DNA of 64,000 bases from Steinernema hermaphroditum (lineage: Eukaryota > Nematoda > Chromadorea > Rhabditida > Steinernematidae), in assembly GCA_030435675.1 (NCBI GenBank), contig CM059624.1, positions 7,278,769-7,342,768 on the forward strand, given 5' to 3'. Below, one piece after another: positions 22,930 to 35,933 of this stretch (positions are counted from its first letter, which is position 1; every line of letters starts with the position of its first letter). A model generated the notes under the pieces. The model ran no database searches, had not been told where the DNA came from, and worked only from the letters and a program-made list of their open reading frames with translations. A program made the translations under genes and the position numbers.

Positions 22930-24198
22930 TCAAAAGGAGGTGTTAGTTTCCTTAGCCAACTGTTTGACCACCTTCTTAGAGATGAGCGGAAGCTGCTTTT
23001 CGCCTTCGTTTCCACTGGATACGATTGGTTTTTCTGGTGCCTCCTTTTCAATGGGGTTCGTCAGCGTTGACAAAATTGAGTTCTAAACAAATATGGCTCG
23101 CATTCCTGGAAATTTCATTTTTCGCATATTACCTCTCGCCTCTCAGCGTTCTGCTCCATGCTCTTCGATGTGGAACTACACACTTTGGTATCACTAGTTG
23201 AAATCGAGTTCATCCGAGATTCTGCTCCCAAACTGCTTACTTGAAAGCACCCACTCTCGGCATCATCTTTACGAGTGCCTGACACTCCCCCGGAGCGTGC
23301 CTTGTCCACGAAAACGTGGTTTCTCCTTCGAGCGAGGGTGGCGAGTAACTTGAATCTTCTCATCCACTGTGGAAGTTCGTTATCAAAGTAAAATGCTCCG
23401 ATCACCACGCCACATACCTAAATGAAATCGCCATCAGAGAAATAAAGACACTATGAATTTGCACCGACTTACGTTTAGTGGGAGACAGAGAAGCACTACA
23501 ATTAATGCTATCAAGTTACCGTTCATGAACAGTCCAATGACTCCCCACATAGCTTCGGACGCCGTTACGACAATCTGGAAGGCAACGTAGTCGACCAATA
23601 GGACTGAAAGCACACCATAATCAGAATACTTGTAATGATCTATTTGATGCATACCATAGTGATCATTGAACATATATCCAAGACCTGGAAGACTTCCGAC
23701 GAATTGGGCGATCGCAAAAGCAAAGAAGCCTTCCGCGCTCTCATAAATTTCAACGCCAACGCCGATGAGAGAAGGGAGAGCAAGCGAGAGGCTCAGAAAG
23801 ACCTGCAGAATGACCAGAAAGTTGAGAAGGGAGGAAGAGTTTCTGAAATATTTGAATTTTCGTTTATTTTTTTGCCACCGAGAAGAACCTTGGCTTCTCC
23901 AGGAAATCTCGTGGCGCGCCAGAAGAGACCGAGCTTTGCGACGACATTTTGCGGAATATAGCTCGAAACTGTCTACGTCTGCGATTCTAGACTTTCGTTG
24001 GAAAACCATAGACAGCGGGCGGCTTCCTCTCGACGACTTTGAGGGCATCCCGCGTTTTGTGGGTTCTTTTGCATTTCTTTTGTTTGCCGGTAGATCAGAT
24101 CTTGATGATCTTTGCAGCGCCACCGTACTCGCGGAGCCACCTTCCGTCACTACCTGGCTTCGCACCCGATTTACGATGTTATCATGTCGTTCTGTCAT
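22930..24198 (-). CDS. Orphan multi-pass membrane protein, about four helices
   Basis: Exons 24198-23655, 23603-23473, 23417-23133 and 23082-22930 give 370 residues. A basic, Ser/Arg-rich cytoplasmic-looking N terminus of about 120 residues is followed by four hydrophobic stretches (first about 125-145, second about 155-180, third and fourth in exon 2 and the start of exon 3), then a long hydrophilic Ser-rich C terminus. The topology resembles a tetraspan protein with both ends inside, but I do not recognise the family and no tetraspanin CCG motif is present. Intron 1 (51 bp) is a multiple of three without a stop. The gene is divergent from the Notch ligand gene, sharing a 906-bp upstream region. 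Confidence 0.75.
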
Positions 24199-25104
24199 AA
24201 TTTAGTGACCTGAAGGTGCGAACGTAGATAAGTGTAGCCGTAGTGTGAAGACACCAGCTGCTTGAAGCTTTGTGTTTCACAGAAGCCCTCGTACGATTTA
24301 CATCTGTGTTGTCCCTTTCGATTGGCGGAGGTCGGGTTTATTGTGCCTGCAGAATTATTGTGCCGATGGGAATGTACGCGCGTGTTATTGTTATGCAATG
24401 CGGCGCTGTCGATTGCTTAATTGATCTGACGCTGGGAGGAAGCTAATCTCGCGTCCGATCTCGGAAGGTGATCTGAAAACACGACGTCTAGCGAGGCGCC
24501 AAAGCTTTTATGTAAATCATCCTGTTCGATTGACTTTCTTTTGGCACTTTGGCGTCGTCGCGAAGAAACTTTTGTTTCGCTAAGCGGCCGTAAATCACCG
24601 CGCACGAGTCGTTCGGAATGCGCGTGTTAATTACCGAACGATGAGATAACAACCAAGTACCGCCGTTGTCGTCCCTCCATTAACACCTTCGCGCGGACTT
24701 TGGAGCCCAACGCGCGAGATGCTTGCCCCGGCTAAGCGGTGTTAGCCCGCGAGAACCCTTCCGCGTGGTGGACTGCTTCCGAGCAAGTCGTCACCTCCGC
24801 TGCACGTGTTCGATTCCATTGAAACGAGACTTGACGCGTTTTTTTCGTTCCGTTACCTGTGTTCGCCGCGGTTCCCCTGTGACCAGATGGCCGGATGACA
24901 TCTGCCGCTTGTTTTACGTTCCATTCAAGGCATCACCTTTCCTCAGGGGCGGAGCCGATGGGCGGACGTAACGGTGGTACGTTCGCCTCCATGGTCATTG
25001 GGGTAGGCAGGACCTTTGATGATAGACTCCCTTCATCCTGGCTTAATTTGCGTGTTTAGTTTTTGCTTCAGATGCTCAATTAATATTGCGGCCATCTGAT
25101 TCCA
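24199..25104. promoter_or_regulatory. Divergent promoter region of the tetraspan and DSL genes
   Basis: No gene seen. ATGGGAA at 24365-24371 fits the LAG-1/CSL core RTGGGAA, which is of interest upstream of a Notch ligand, but a single 7-mer may be chance. The left half serves the (-) membrane protein gene, the right half the (+) DSL gene. Confidence 0.35.
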
Positions 25105-27032
25105 ATGTGTTCCTTCCGATGCTTCTCTGCAATCTTTATTTTCATTATTTCTACACTCACACAGGTATGAAATTTCGTTTGATCTAATCTGACTCCATAA
25201 ATTTTCTTTTTCTAGACTCTAGCCTTCGGTCGCTTCGAAATGCGCCTTAGAGATGCCAGCTTCCCAAACTCGACAGTCACCCTCAAGCTCTGCCTCAAGC
25301 AGTTCGAGACGTCCCTCCGCGTTGACGGTCGCTGTGGCATTGGAAGCGCCGAAGTCGACCTGCGGAACGTCTCCGAGATCCAGATGCCCTTCGCCTTCGA
25401 GTGGAAAGAGGACTACTCGCTAATCGTCCAGATCTTGGAACACGAAAGAGGTGAGTACCTTTTCCCCGATGACTTCTGACCGTCACTAATTCTATTACGA
25501 TCTTGTGGCCCTTTGTCCGCATCTTCTGCGCTTTTCGGTGTTTTCGGTAGTCGGATTACGCGCCCCTTATCAGGTCACCTCGCGCTTATCGTTCCCCGAA
25601 GACGCGTGCCACCACCACCTACTTGATACCGCTAATCAGAGAGTCTTCCAGTGGTCGACCAACTCGCAAAGTCCGACAGATTACGACCCGGCACAGAGTG
25701 GAGATCTGCCACCACAAAGAACGGGACCGTCCGCTTCGAGTACCGTATACTCTGTGAGGAGAGCTACTACGGTAGCGACTGCATGCGGAGATGCTTCCCG
25801 ACGAAGAATACTGTATGTGAGGCTGATGGCAGTCGAAAATGTTCACACGGTTGGGCAGGACTTCGTTGTAGAGAACGTTTGTGAAATTTTTTATTTTCGA
25901 TTTTATAGCTCTTTATTATAGCGATCTGTGAGGGCGGATGTGGAAATGGACGATGCATTCAACCGGGGAAATGCCGCTGTTTATCTGGTTATCAAGGAGA
26001 ACGGTGCGACCAATGCATTCCTATGCGCGGATGTGTCCATGGCACATGCTCATCTCCCTTCGGATGCGACTGCGAACCCGGCTGGGGAGGAACCAACTGC
26101 AACACCAGTATGACTGACGTTACGTGGCTCCCATAGAATGGCGCTTCAGGTACTTCCATCTGCACCCGACTCCGTCCCTGCCTCAACGGAGGCATCTGCC
26201 GACCCTCTACAGAGCGCCCCTTCACGTGTCAGTGTCCCCCCGGATTCACGGGGGACACCTGTGCCACTCCGCTGAGTGCCTGCGCTGGAGAGGGGAATCC
26301 GTGTGCCAACGAAGGCGAGTGCCAGCCTATCGGCACCTTCGACTTCGTGTGCCGTTGCCCAGAGGGGTGGAGTGGGAGATTTTGCGATCGGCCATCTGCG
26401 CACGAGTGTCGAAACGGTGAGAACTCACGCCGCTGACCTTGGAGGCGCCCGTCTAACTCCCTCTTACTGACTCTCTTCAGGGGGATTCTACGTGGAAGGC
26501 GTTGGGTGCCGTTGCCTGGCCGACTTCGAAGGCGCCAACTGCGAAATCGCCAAGAAGAGGTGCGCTGACGGCTTCGAAGGCGTTAGTTGTAGGCAGGCGA
26601 AGAAGGAGAACCCATGCGGCGCCGAAAACATCTGCAGGTGCGTTGATGTACGTTTTATCTTATAATCTTATTTAGAAGCATCAGCTGGTCAGAAGAGAAC
26701 GCCGAGGTACTGAGGATTGTCGGTGCTGTTCTGCTTGTAGTCGCCCTGATCGTGGTTATAACCTGCCTCATCAGAAAAAGGCATTTGGAGTCAGAGTACA
26801 GTATACCCCACGCTGTGCTCGCCAATAGGAAGGAGGAAGTACGTAAAACCTTGTCGAAAAACTTTTATAACATGTCCTTTATTAGTTGTCCCCGATTCAT
26901 TACGAGTACGCCTCAAGATACGACGCGGATCCATGCCAGAACTTCCTAGCACCGAATTGGAGACTTCAAGAAGCGGCAAAAAGGAAGTTGGACGACGACT
27001 CTTACTACAGCGAAATAGACCTCCTGTCGTGA
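25105..27032 (+). CDS. DSL-family Notch ligand with EGF repeats and membrane anchor
   Basis: Exons 25105-25164, 25216-25450, 25551-25650, 25680-25876, 25922-26107, 26150-26416, 26481-26637, 26676-26838 and 26886-27032 give 503 residues. Order: signal peptide (1-20, exon 1), MNNL-type N-terminal module (FGRFEMRLRDASF onward), DSL domain (starts YRILCEESYYGSDC, ends GWAGLRC, six Cys), four or five EGF-like repeats, a transmembrane helix near LRIVGAVLLVVALIVVITC, and a cytoplasmic tail of about 75 residues. DSL plus MNNL identify a Delta/Serrate/LAG-2 ligand acting in trans on Notch receptors. Which C. elegans paralogue it matches (lag-2, apx-1, arg-1, dsl genes) I cannot say. The exon 3-4 junction is uncertain: conservation with the Delta motif QR-L--G-EW favours a 29-bp intron, a 53-bp one (25651-25703) is the alternative. 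Confidence 0.92.
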
Positions 27033-27618
27033 AAGTGTAGAGCCGCGAAGAAGCCCTAGGAACACATGTGAACCACCGAAACGGGCCATCCTCTCCTGGA
27101 GACGTGGGACTATAGAGACTCAAACCTTGTATATATCCAGTCAAATTTAATATTATCGCTGTGCCTTACTGATCTCACGTCGGGTGAACATAGATGTAAT
27201 AACTTTGTATGTATTGGATTTCTTCATTTTTTGTATAAACGATTCTACATTCGGGCGTCGTTGACCCTTAGAGCTCGTGGGAGCAAGGTGGCCGTGTCGG
27301 ATTATCGAGTTCTTATCTCATGGCAGCGAATATCGGATGACTGTGTTTGTCATTCTAATTACCGGAATGAGCGCTTGACGTTTGGTCTTCGTTTGTTCTG
27401 CCGCCTTTATTCCTGCAGAGAGGGTCGGGGAGACGATGGGAAAGTGACTTTAAGTGTGAACAGACGTAAGGCACAAGAAGGAAGGCAGCACAAGCAATAC
27501 ACGAAATAAATATGATACATACAATAAATAAAAGAATACGGTAATATCACAATGCGCAGATTGACGATGTAGAGTATCTTCAGAAAAGCACCGAGGAGGA
27601 GAAATGCGGCAGAGCCTT
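27033..27618. other. Convergent 3' region
   Basis: Between the stops of the DSL gene (+) and the PAK gene (-). AT-rich in its right half with AATAAA-like words near 27506-27535. No gene seen. Confidence 0.5.
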
Positions 27619-29620
<2,002 letters not shown>

Positions 29621-29991
29621 TCTGCGATTCTGCGGGCGCTTTTACAACGGCATCCGACGAAGCCGGGGCGGGGAAGCCAGCCGACGGGGAGATTTCGGTG
29701 AGGAACCATATGGTTCGAGTTAGTCGAACTCTAAAGTCGAATCGTGGTAGGACCACGTGGAAAAACCGCGCGCACAAAGCATCGTTATTCTTTTCGATTG
29801 GATGTGAATCGACTGCTTTTCCGGTGATCTTCCTGTTCCGTGGAATCGCATGGATTCACGTGACTCGATAGCTCCCCGAATCCGATACACACATGTGACA
29901 CTATGATCTGCAAAGATTACTATCCATATGAGTACACTCGTGCGATTTTTATTATTCTGTCTTCGCGTTTCTCCTTATTTCGGCTTTTCAG
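29621..29991. promoter_or_regulatory. Divergent promoter shared by pak-2 and lin-52
   Basis: 371 bp between two head-to-head start codons; no coding sequence is seen. It contains CACGTG near 29754 and GATTCACGTGAC near 29853, both E-box-like. Ends at the TTTTCAG just before the lin-52 ATG, a candidate trans-splice site. Confidence 0.45.
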
Positions 29992-30625
29992 ATGAACCAG
30001 AATCACCAGCCAATCAAAATCGAAGATGGGGAGTCGCCTGCCACCGAGCTGAGATGCAACGAGCAGATCGAAAGATGCAAATCACCAGATCTCTGGCCGG
30101 AACCCGTGCCCGGTGCTTGGGAATACACCAGAGATTTGTCGGTTAGTTTTATCCATCTCATCACATGCTTTTTGAATACTGTAAACAGCGCTTTATGATC
30201 GTTTGTCACGGGATGTTTAACGATTCAGCATTTTTCCTTGGGTTCCAAAGTACGCTCGCTTCATTCGATTAAAAACAAACACCGGTTCTTGTTCACAAAC
30301 TTTTTCCTTTCCAGTCGATAGCTCCGGGATCCAAGCAAGATCGAACGGCAAACCGATTCAAAACAGACCTCGATCCAGAGGATGTGCGTCTTGTCAACGG
30401 TACCCATCTAAAATCACCATCTTGTCATTATATACGGTCTTATCTAGAACTAGGTCAGCTGACGCCGGATCAGCTCATGAAGTACGTCAAAAACCTGCAG
30501 AACAACACGTTTGTACTTGGCCAAGAAGAGGGTAAATGATGCACGATACATATACGCAGTCAACTACTATCGTTTCAGCCTACCAATTTTCACGCGGCAA
30601 GATACTCTCGATTTTTGAGAAATAA
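29992..30625 (+). CDS. lin-52: LIN-52, subunit of the DREAM/MuvB complex
   Basis: Exons 29992-30141, 30315-30399, 30448-30531 and 30579-30625 give 121 residues, close to human LIN52 (116). The N-terminal SPDLWPE motif (Ser31) corresponds to the Ser28 site whose phosphorylation by DYRK1A makes human LIN52 bind the pocket protein. The C-terminal helix (ELGQLTPDQLMKYVKNLQ) and the RGKILSIFEK end match the part that binds LIN9/LIN54. LIN-52 bridges MuvB to LIN-35/Rb in cell-cycle and germline gene repression (family knowledge). The ATG follows TTTTCAG directly, so the mRNA is probably trans-spliced with an almost absent 5' UTR. Confidence 0.93.
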
Positions 30626-31095
30626 CTGGCTTCGCTTCTCGCCGTAAAAGTGCCACTCCACAAATGTTCTTGTATGTATAAAGTCATTTCCTCTCTTCCA
30701 TCAGAGCTCCATCTCACGCAATCGAACTTTGCTCCCGCGATAATATCTGCTTTTCTATTTTGGCCTCGGTGCGAGCGTACCGGAGACCATTCACTCTCAT
30801 GACATCACCGTCGTATGTGTATTATCCGGTGTCCCTTGATCTTTTCGATTTCGATCTCTCTTGGGTCATTTACCGCCAATGCTGTTTTCGGACGAGCACA
30901 GTGATAACGTTGGCGTTATCGACGGCGACGGTACGGCCTTCGCGAGCGTTCACGTCGTCGATAACCTGTATTTGAGACAAATGTAATGAGTCCTTTCCGA
31001 GATGGTGGCGTCGCCTAGTGGTGTGATTCGCTCGCATGCTTGCGGCTTTCCACGTGTGTTTTCCGCTTCTTTGATTCCGCACCCTTTGCAGTACC
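30626..31095. other. Intergenic between lin-52 and gcst-1
   Basis: 470 bp on the same strand; too long for a classic nematode operon gap (about 100 bp) but not excluded. Contains the tRNA-like sequence listed at 31004-31085. Confidence 0.4.
31004..31085 (+). pseudogene. Possible degenerate type II tRNA-like sequence
   Basis: TCGCCTAGTGG at about 31011 fits a tRNA A box and TTTGATTCC near 31070 fits a B box at 8 of 11 positions. The spacing would suit a Leu/Ser-type tRNA with a long variable arm, but the acceptor stem matches only partly. It sits directly before the gcst-1 start. Weak call. Confidence 0.2.
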
Positions 31096-33184
31096 ATGTC
31101 CGGCGTTAGGCTTCTTCGTTCGTCCTCGGTTCTTCTCCGCTCGGGACGCCTCTACAGCAGCCATACTCCTGGGTAAGTGCACGTATCGTTCTTTGTAGTG
31201 CAGTAATAAAATTTTGCAGGAAACAAACCTGCCTCTACGATTTGCACAAGAAGAATGGTGGAAAGATGGTGCCGTTCGCGGGCTACGCAATGCCCATACA
31301 ATACTCGGATCTATCTGTTTCGGAGTCGACGCTCCACACGAGGAAACACGTGAGCATCTTCGATGTTTCGCACATGCTTCAAACGCGCATCACCGGGAAG
31401 GACAGGTGAGCACGCGAAATGCTCGTCTCTTGTTATAGCTTCTGGTTCAGAGAAGCCTTCGTGGAGTCGCTGACCACTGCTGACATCGTCGGACTGAAAC
31501 CGAATTCCGGAGTTCTTTCGGTGTTCACGAATGAAAAAGGAGGCATCAAGGACGACTTGATCGTCAGCAAGACGGCCGACGACTATTTGTACATGGTTAC
31601 AAATGCGGGTTGCATCGACAAGGACCTTCCGTATCTGCAGGTACCGCACAAACCTGGTCGGAATTCTCAGCATAGGTTCTTTTTAAGGATAATGCTTCCG
31701 CATGGAGGAAAAACGGAAAAGACGTCGAAATCGTAACTTTGGATAACAGGGGACTCGTCGCTGTTCAGGGACCGGAAATGGTGCAGCTGATCCAGCCTGA
31801 GACCGACATCGACTTGAGCAAGTTGTACTTCATGCAGAGCGCTATCGGAACCGTTTTCGGAGTCCCGAACTGCCGAGTCACTCGATGTGGATATACAGGA
31901 GAGGACGGCGTTGAGGCAAGCGCCTTGCGAAGAATCTGAAGCTCACCGGAAATTTAGATTTCCGTCGACGTCGACAAAGCCGAACAGCTCGTTTCGCGTC
32001 TTCTTGAATCGAAGAACGCCACGGCGAAACTCTCCGGACTCGGAGCTCGTGATGCTCTGCGACTCGAGGCCGGCCTCTGCCTTTACGGCAACGATATCAA
32101 CGAAACCACCACGCCCGTAGAAGCCGCCATCGCTTTCGTCGTTGCGAAGCGCCGTCGTCAAACTCTTGGATTCCCCGGAGCCGAGAAGATTGTGGAGCAG
32201 CTGGAGAAGAAGAACTGGCCGAAACGCCGCGTCGGTCTCATAGCGCAGCCCGGAAGAGCTCCGAGGGGTAGGAAATCTTCTAGCTCTCCGGAGACATATT
32301 GTATTCGTCAAAAGTCTCTAGCAAAGCTCCCACCACGAAAATTTTGCGCGCGCATTTCACGCGCCAAAAATTTACAATGGGATATGGTCAAAATCATAGT
32401 AATTTGCTGTTTTCTCGTTTCTGACGCGATTTCGTCAAATTTCGTGAACGGACGGTTGTTGATCAGACTCTGCCGCGTCGAATGAGCTCTGGCTCGACTG
32501 CCAGCATGCTTTCCTCGCTGAGTTATTGGCAAATCATTAGTTTGCATTTGAGAGTTGAACAGTTAGCTGGAGATTCATATGTTGGAGGCGTTCTAGATCA
32601 CAGCAGGACCCATATACAACGTCTTGATGGGCAGCTAATCCATTATGTTCTTATAAATCCACGTCACACGATTCAAACGCCATTGTCCACCATTGATTCC
32701 TAATAACTCAGCGAGGAAAGCATGCTGGCAGTCGAGCCAGGGCTCATTCGACGCGGCAGAGTTTGATCAACAACCGTCCGTTCACGAAATTTGACGAAAT
32801 CGCGTCAGAAACGAGAAAACAGCGAATTACTATGATTTTGACCATATCCCATTGTAAATTTTTGGCGCGTGAAATGCGCGCGCAAAATTTTCGTGGTGGG
32901 AGCCCTCTACGTTTTTGCTGGAGACTTTTGACGAATACAATAGTTCCGTTTATGCAGTTCACCTACCCATCATCGATCCCATCGACAAGGCCTCCATCGG
33001 ATTCATCACCTCCGGATCTCCCTCGCCCACTCTGAAGCAGAACATCGCCGTCGGATACGTTGACAAGGCCGACTCGAAGCTCGGAAAGGTGCTGCTCGTC
33101 GACTTTGGAAAGACTACCGTCTCGGTGACCGTCTCCAAGATGCCCTTCGTCGCCACGAACTACTATACTGCTCCAAAGAACTGA
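31096..33184 (+). CDS. gcst-1: Aminomethyltransferase (glycine cleavage T protein)
   Basis: Exons 31096-31172, 31220-31405, 31451-31640, 31688-31915, 31958-32267 and 32958-33184 give 405 residues (human AMT 403). The Arg/Ser-rich, acid-free N terminus is a mitochondrial presequence. Conserved motifs: [53 protein letters not shown] and [18 protein letters not shown]. The enzyme transfers the methylene group from aminomethyl-lipoyl H protein to tetrahydrofolate and releases ammonia in the mitochondrial matrix. Intron 4 (31916-31957, 42 bp) is a GC-AG intron after GAG. Intron 5 (690 bp) is inflated by a fold-back transposon; the reading frame on both sides is intact, so the gene should still work if the intron is spliced. 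Confidence 0.95.
32299..32940. mobile_element. Fold-back MITE with about 230-bp inverted arms, TA duplication
   Basis: Left arm 32299-32527 and right arm 32702-32940 are near-perfect inverted complements (a few substitutions and one insertion of about 10 bp in the right arm), separated by a 174-bp spacer. The termini begin TTGTATTCGTCAAAAGTCT and are flanked by TA at 32297-32298 and 32941-32942, the target duplication of Tc1/mariner elements. No open frame for a transposase exists, so it is a non-autonomous element. It lies wholly within the last intron of gcst-1. Arms share AAATTTCGTGAA- and TTTGGCGCG-type words common in nematode repeats. Confidence 0.88.
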
Positions 33185-33335
33185 ATGGGTTCGTTCCAAG
33201 ACATCCCTTTTGTTGTATTCCAATGTGTCGAAACTGGTATAATTCTTTCAGATTCACTTTTTTAACGAAGTAATAAATAGGAAAAAATAAGTTAGGTTGT
33301 TCTACAAAGCCGTCGAGTTGTTCTATGTTCGAGTT

Positions 33336-34610
33336 CTACGCTCTAAACGACCAAATCCAGCCATCGTTGTCCGCCATCGGCCGGTTGTGTGGCGCTGACC
33401 TTCTTCTATTCCTGTTCCGATTCGAGAAGAAGGGATGTCCGAAGCCACCGAAGCCGCGCCCAAAGTCGTCTCCGAAGCCGCCTCCTCCGAATCCATTGCC
33501 GCCAAACCCACCGAATCCCCGGTCGAAGCCTCCGTAGTTACCGTATCCGCCGTCGTACATCGGCTCGGTGTTGGATCCGATGTCCTCCATGAGCTCGCGG
33601 ATGCGGCTCTGAATCTCCTCTAGGGTCTTCGCCGTGCGGACGGCGGCGTCGTCCGAAGTCATGAAGCGCTCGTTGATGAAGTTCTCGTGGTCCCGGCGAT
33701 GCTCCGGCTCGCGCTCACGCGCCGAAGGCGGCAAGTGCCGCGAGACGCCCTTCGGACTACGGTAGGTGTGCGTCCGCTTCGGCTGTGGCGATGGTTCCTG
33801 AGGCGACTCGGGCTCGTCGGAAGAGTCGGAGAAGGTGTGATTCGAGTCGGGATACTGGTAGGGGAGGGCGAAGGGAAACGGCGGCGGAGGGAAGCGATTC
33901 GGAGGAGATCGTCGGGGCGAAGGCTGTGTCGAGATGCTCGTCTTCACTTCGGGTTCCGGGTCTCCGAGTTCCGCTAAAGGAAAGAAGATGAGTCAGCTGG
34001 GACAGTATTATCTCTGCAGCAGTCTTGGACATGCCATTTTTTCGGAAATCGGGAGAAGGTAGGTCCGGCCTGTGAGGGCCCGAGGGTCGCGCGCCCAAGA
34101 CTTTTCTGCAGCTCAGAGAACATCTTCAAGGCACTTCACGATCGGGGGAAACAAAGGAGCAAAGGGTCTGAGTAATCTGCCGTCAAAACATTCAGTCATT
34201 CTTTTGCGGACCGTGAGATTCTCCCGCCGGAAACTTGGCGCCTTTCAGTGAGTGTGGCAACGGAGATTACTCACGCTAGCGGCTTGGACAAGAAGTGCCA
34301 AACAGCCTAAGGAAAAAAAACCACAACCACCTTTCCTGCCATCACATCCTCCATCGTTCCAGCCCCCCTCTCCCCTCATCTTCAGCCCTTTTTGGGCCAA
34401 AAGTGGCACGCGAGGGCGTCGCCTCTCAAGTGCCGAATGAAGTGCTCGGGACCTACCGTAGGCGTATTCCACCTTCGGCTTCTCGCTACCGTCCATCGGG
34501 ATCTCGTAGTGGTAGGCAAAGCGCTGCCCGTAGGCCTTCCCGCTGGATTCTTCGGAAGCCGCTGTGACGAGAGCCGCGCCGAAGAGGAGCAGAATCCAGG
34601 GAACGCACAT
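33336..34610 (-). CDS. Secreted protein with Gly/Phe-rich C terminus
   Basis: Exons 34610-34457 and 33973-33336, joined across a 483-bp intron, give 263 residues. Residues 1-18 form a signal peptide (MCVPWILLLFGAALVTAAS). A short conserved-looking YxxY stretch follows, then Pro/Ser-rich and acidic sequence, a helical segment with TAKTLEEIQSRIRELMEDI, and a Gly/Phe/Tyr-rich block (repeats of GFGG and YGNYGG), ending with a basic RNRNRRRS and a Trp. I do not recognise the family; the composition fits cuticle or extracellular matrix. The intron is long for this window and an unseen small exon within it is possible. In-frame Met upstream (34685) would destroy the signal peptide, so 34610 is preferred. 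Confidence 0.7.
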
Positions 34611-34820
34611 TCGCGAGGGGTCGTCAGGAGCGCGAAGCGGGTCCGAGTCTTTATAGCCCGGGGAATCGGGGTCAAACCACCGCAATTAGAGTCCAATCGG
34701 CTAGCCTTTTCCGCTTTTTCACGCGAGCGCCGCTTGGGGTCACTCGGAAGAGTTTCTCAACGCCGTCGCCGGCGAAAGTGCTCCAATTCGTCACACTTTC
34801 ATTTGTCCGTTGCAACCGGG

Positions 34821-35442
34821 ATGTCCTCCCTAGGATGCGTCTTAATTGCAGCCCTCTTCCTCCTTCTGCTCTTTGGTGAGTTCCCGTTCGGGTCAAACAT
34901 CGTGCGATATTAGGGCACTGCGGGTTTACGGAACCGTTTTTCGATCGCCTTCGGAGATTGTGTGCTTAGGGGACTACAGGTGAAGTCGAAGTGCAAATGA
35001 GTTATGACTCTAATTGCATGAAGCCATGAAGCATCAGAAGCATTTGTGCCAACCGCTGTCACAAACTCGAACCCTGACTGTTTTGTCTTGAGGGTAGATG
35101 GGGAATCTGGCGAATCGCTGAACACAAAAAAAGAGATAACCTATCAGAAACCTCATCTGGTTGAACCGACCTCCTTTTTGAAGCATCATAGAGCCGAAAC
35201 TCTATCATTTGTGTGATCTTTGGGGGATTTGCCCTGTTTAAAAGTGTGCGAAGTCAGGCATGAAAAGGCATCGGTCATTGTCACTGGATCTAAGTGCCTT
35301 AGCAAGACTTCTTCGGATTCGCTTTTCAGAGCTCCCGTCGGCCGGCGCCGTCCGCTTCGTCGAGTACAACTTCTTCGTCGACGTGCGCTTCGAAACGTTT
35401 CGGATCGACGTCGCCGGCAACGCCCCTCCGCCCCTCCTCTAG
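34821..35442 (+). CDS. Tiny secreted peptide gene (55 residues)
   Basis: Exons 34821-34875 and 35330-35442 with a 454-bp intron. Exon 1 encodes a strong signal peptide (MSSLGCVLIAALFLLLLFG) and ends in phase 1 at GTGAG; exon 2 begins after GCTTTTCAG and encodes about 37 residues rich in Val, Phe and Arg, ending APPPLL. No Cys and no dibasic cleavage site. Codon use is strongly C/G-ending. I do not recognise it; short secreted peptides of this kind can be neuropeptide-like or antimicrobial, but nothing here decides that. It shares a 210-bp divergent upstream region with the Gly-rich secreted gene. Confidence 0.5.
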
Positions 35443-35643
35443 CCCCGGGAAGAGGGCACTTCGCCAAGCAACCGCCGCCATCGCCCGGTCCGTCCCCGTT
35501 GTTGTTTTCTGTTTTTCGCCCCGTTTTGCATAACTTCGTTCTCTTATCACCATAAATCGAAGCAAATCATCCTTTCGGCGCCTCTCTCCAACGCCATGAG
35601 GTTCATCCTCTTGATTTTAGGCCCGTCCTCGGTTCGGTCAAGA

Positions 35644-35859
35644 ATGAATCCAAAAATCTTCCTCGTCCTCTTCTTCATCTTCGCCTTCGCCTCTGTCGAC
35701 GCTGGCAAGTGATGCCTACTGTATCACTCATGTCCCCTTTCAGTGCTCTTCTACGGCATCAACAGTCTTCCCTTCGTCCGTCCCTACCGTACCCGTTTTC
35801 ACCACATGATGGACCGCGGCCACACGAACGCGTGGGAAGGATTCATTGGCGGCGCCTGA
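35644..35859 (+). CDS. Tiny secreted peptide gene (58 residues), GC-AG intron
   Basis: Exons 35644-35704 and 35744-35859. Exon 1 encodes a signal peptide (MNPKIFLVLFFIFAFASVDA) and ends in phase 1 at GCAAGT, a textbook GC donor; the 39-bp intron ends CCCTTTCAG. Exon 2 encodes about 38 residues (VLFYGINSLPFVRPYRTR and onward) with stop TGA. Using the GT four bases further on gives a longer Pro/Arg-rich frame with no stop until far downstream and poor codon use, so the GC model is preferred. An acceptor-like ATTTTAG lies about 20 bp before the start codon. Function unknown. Confidence 0.55.
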
Positions 35860-35933
35860 GATTCTCGAATCTCCGTTTATTACCGTACTCTTTATTACAC
35901 ATAAGTCGCGATAAATACATCTGTGGCTGCGGG

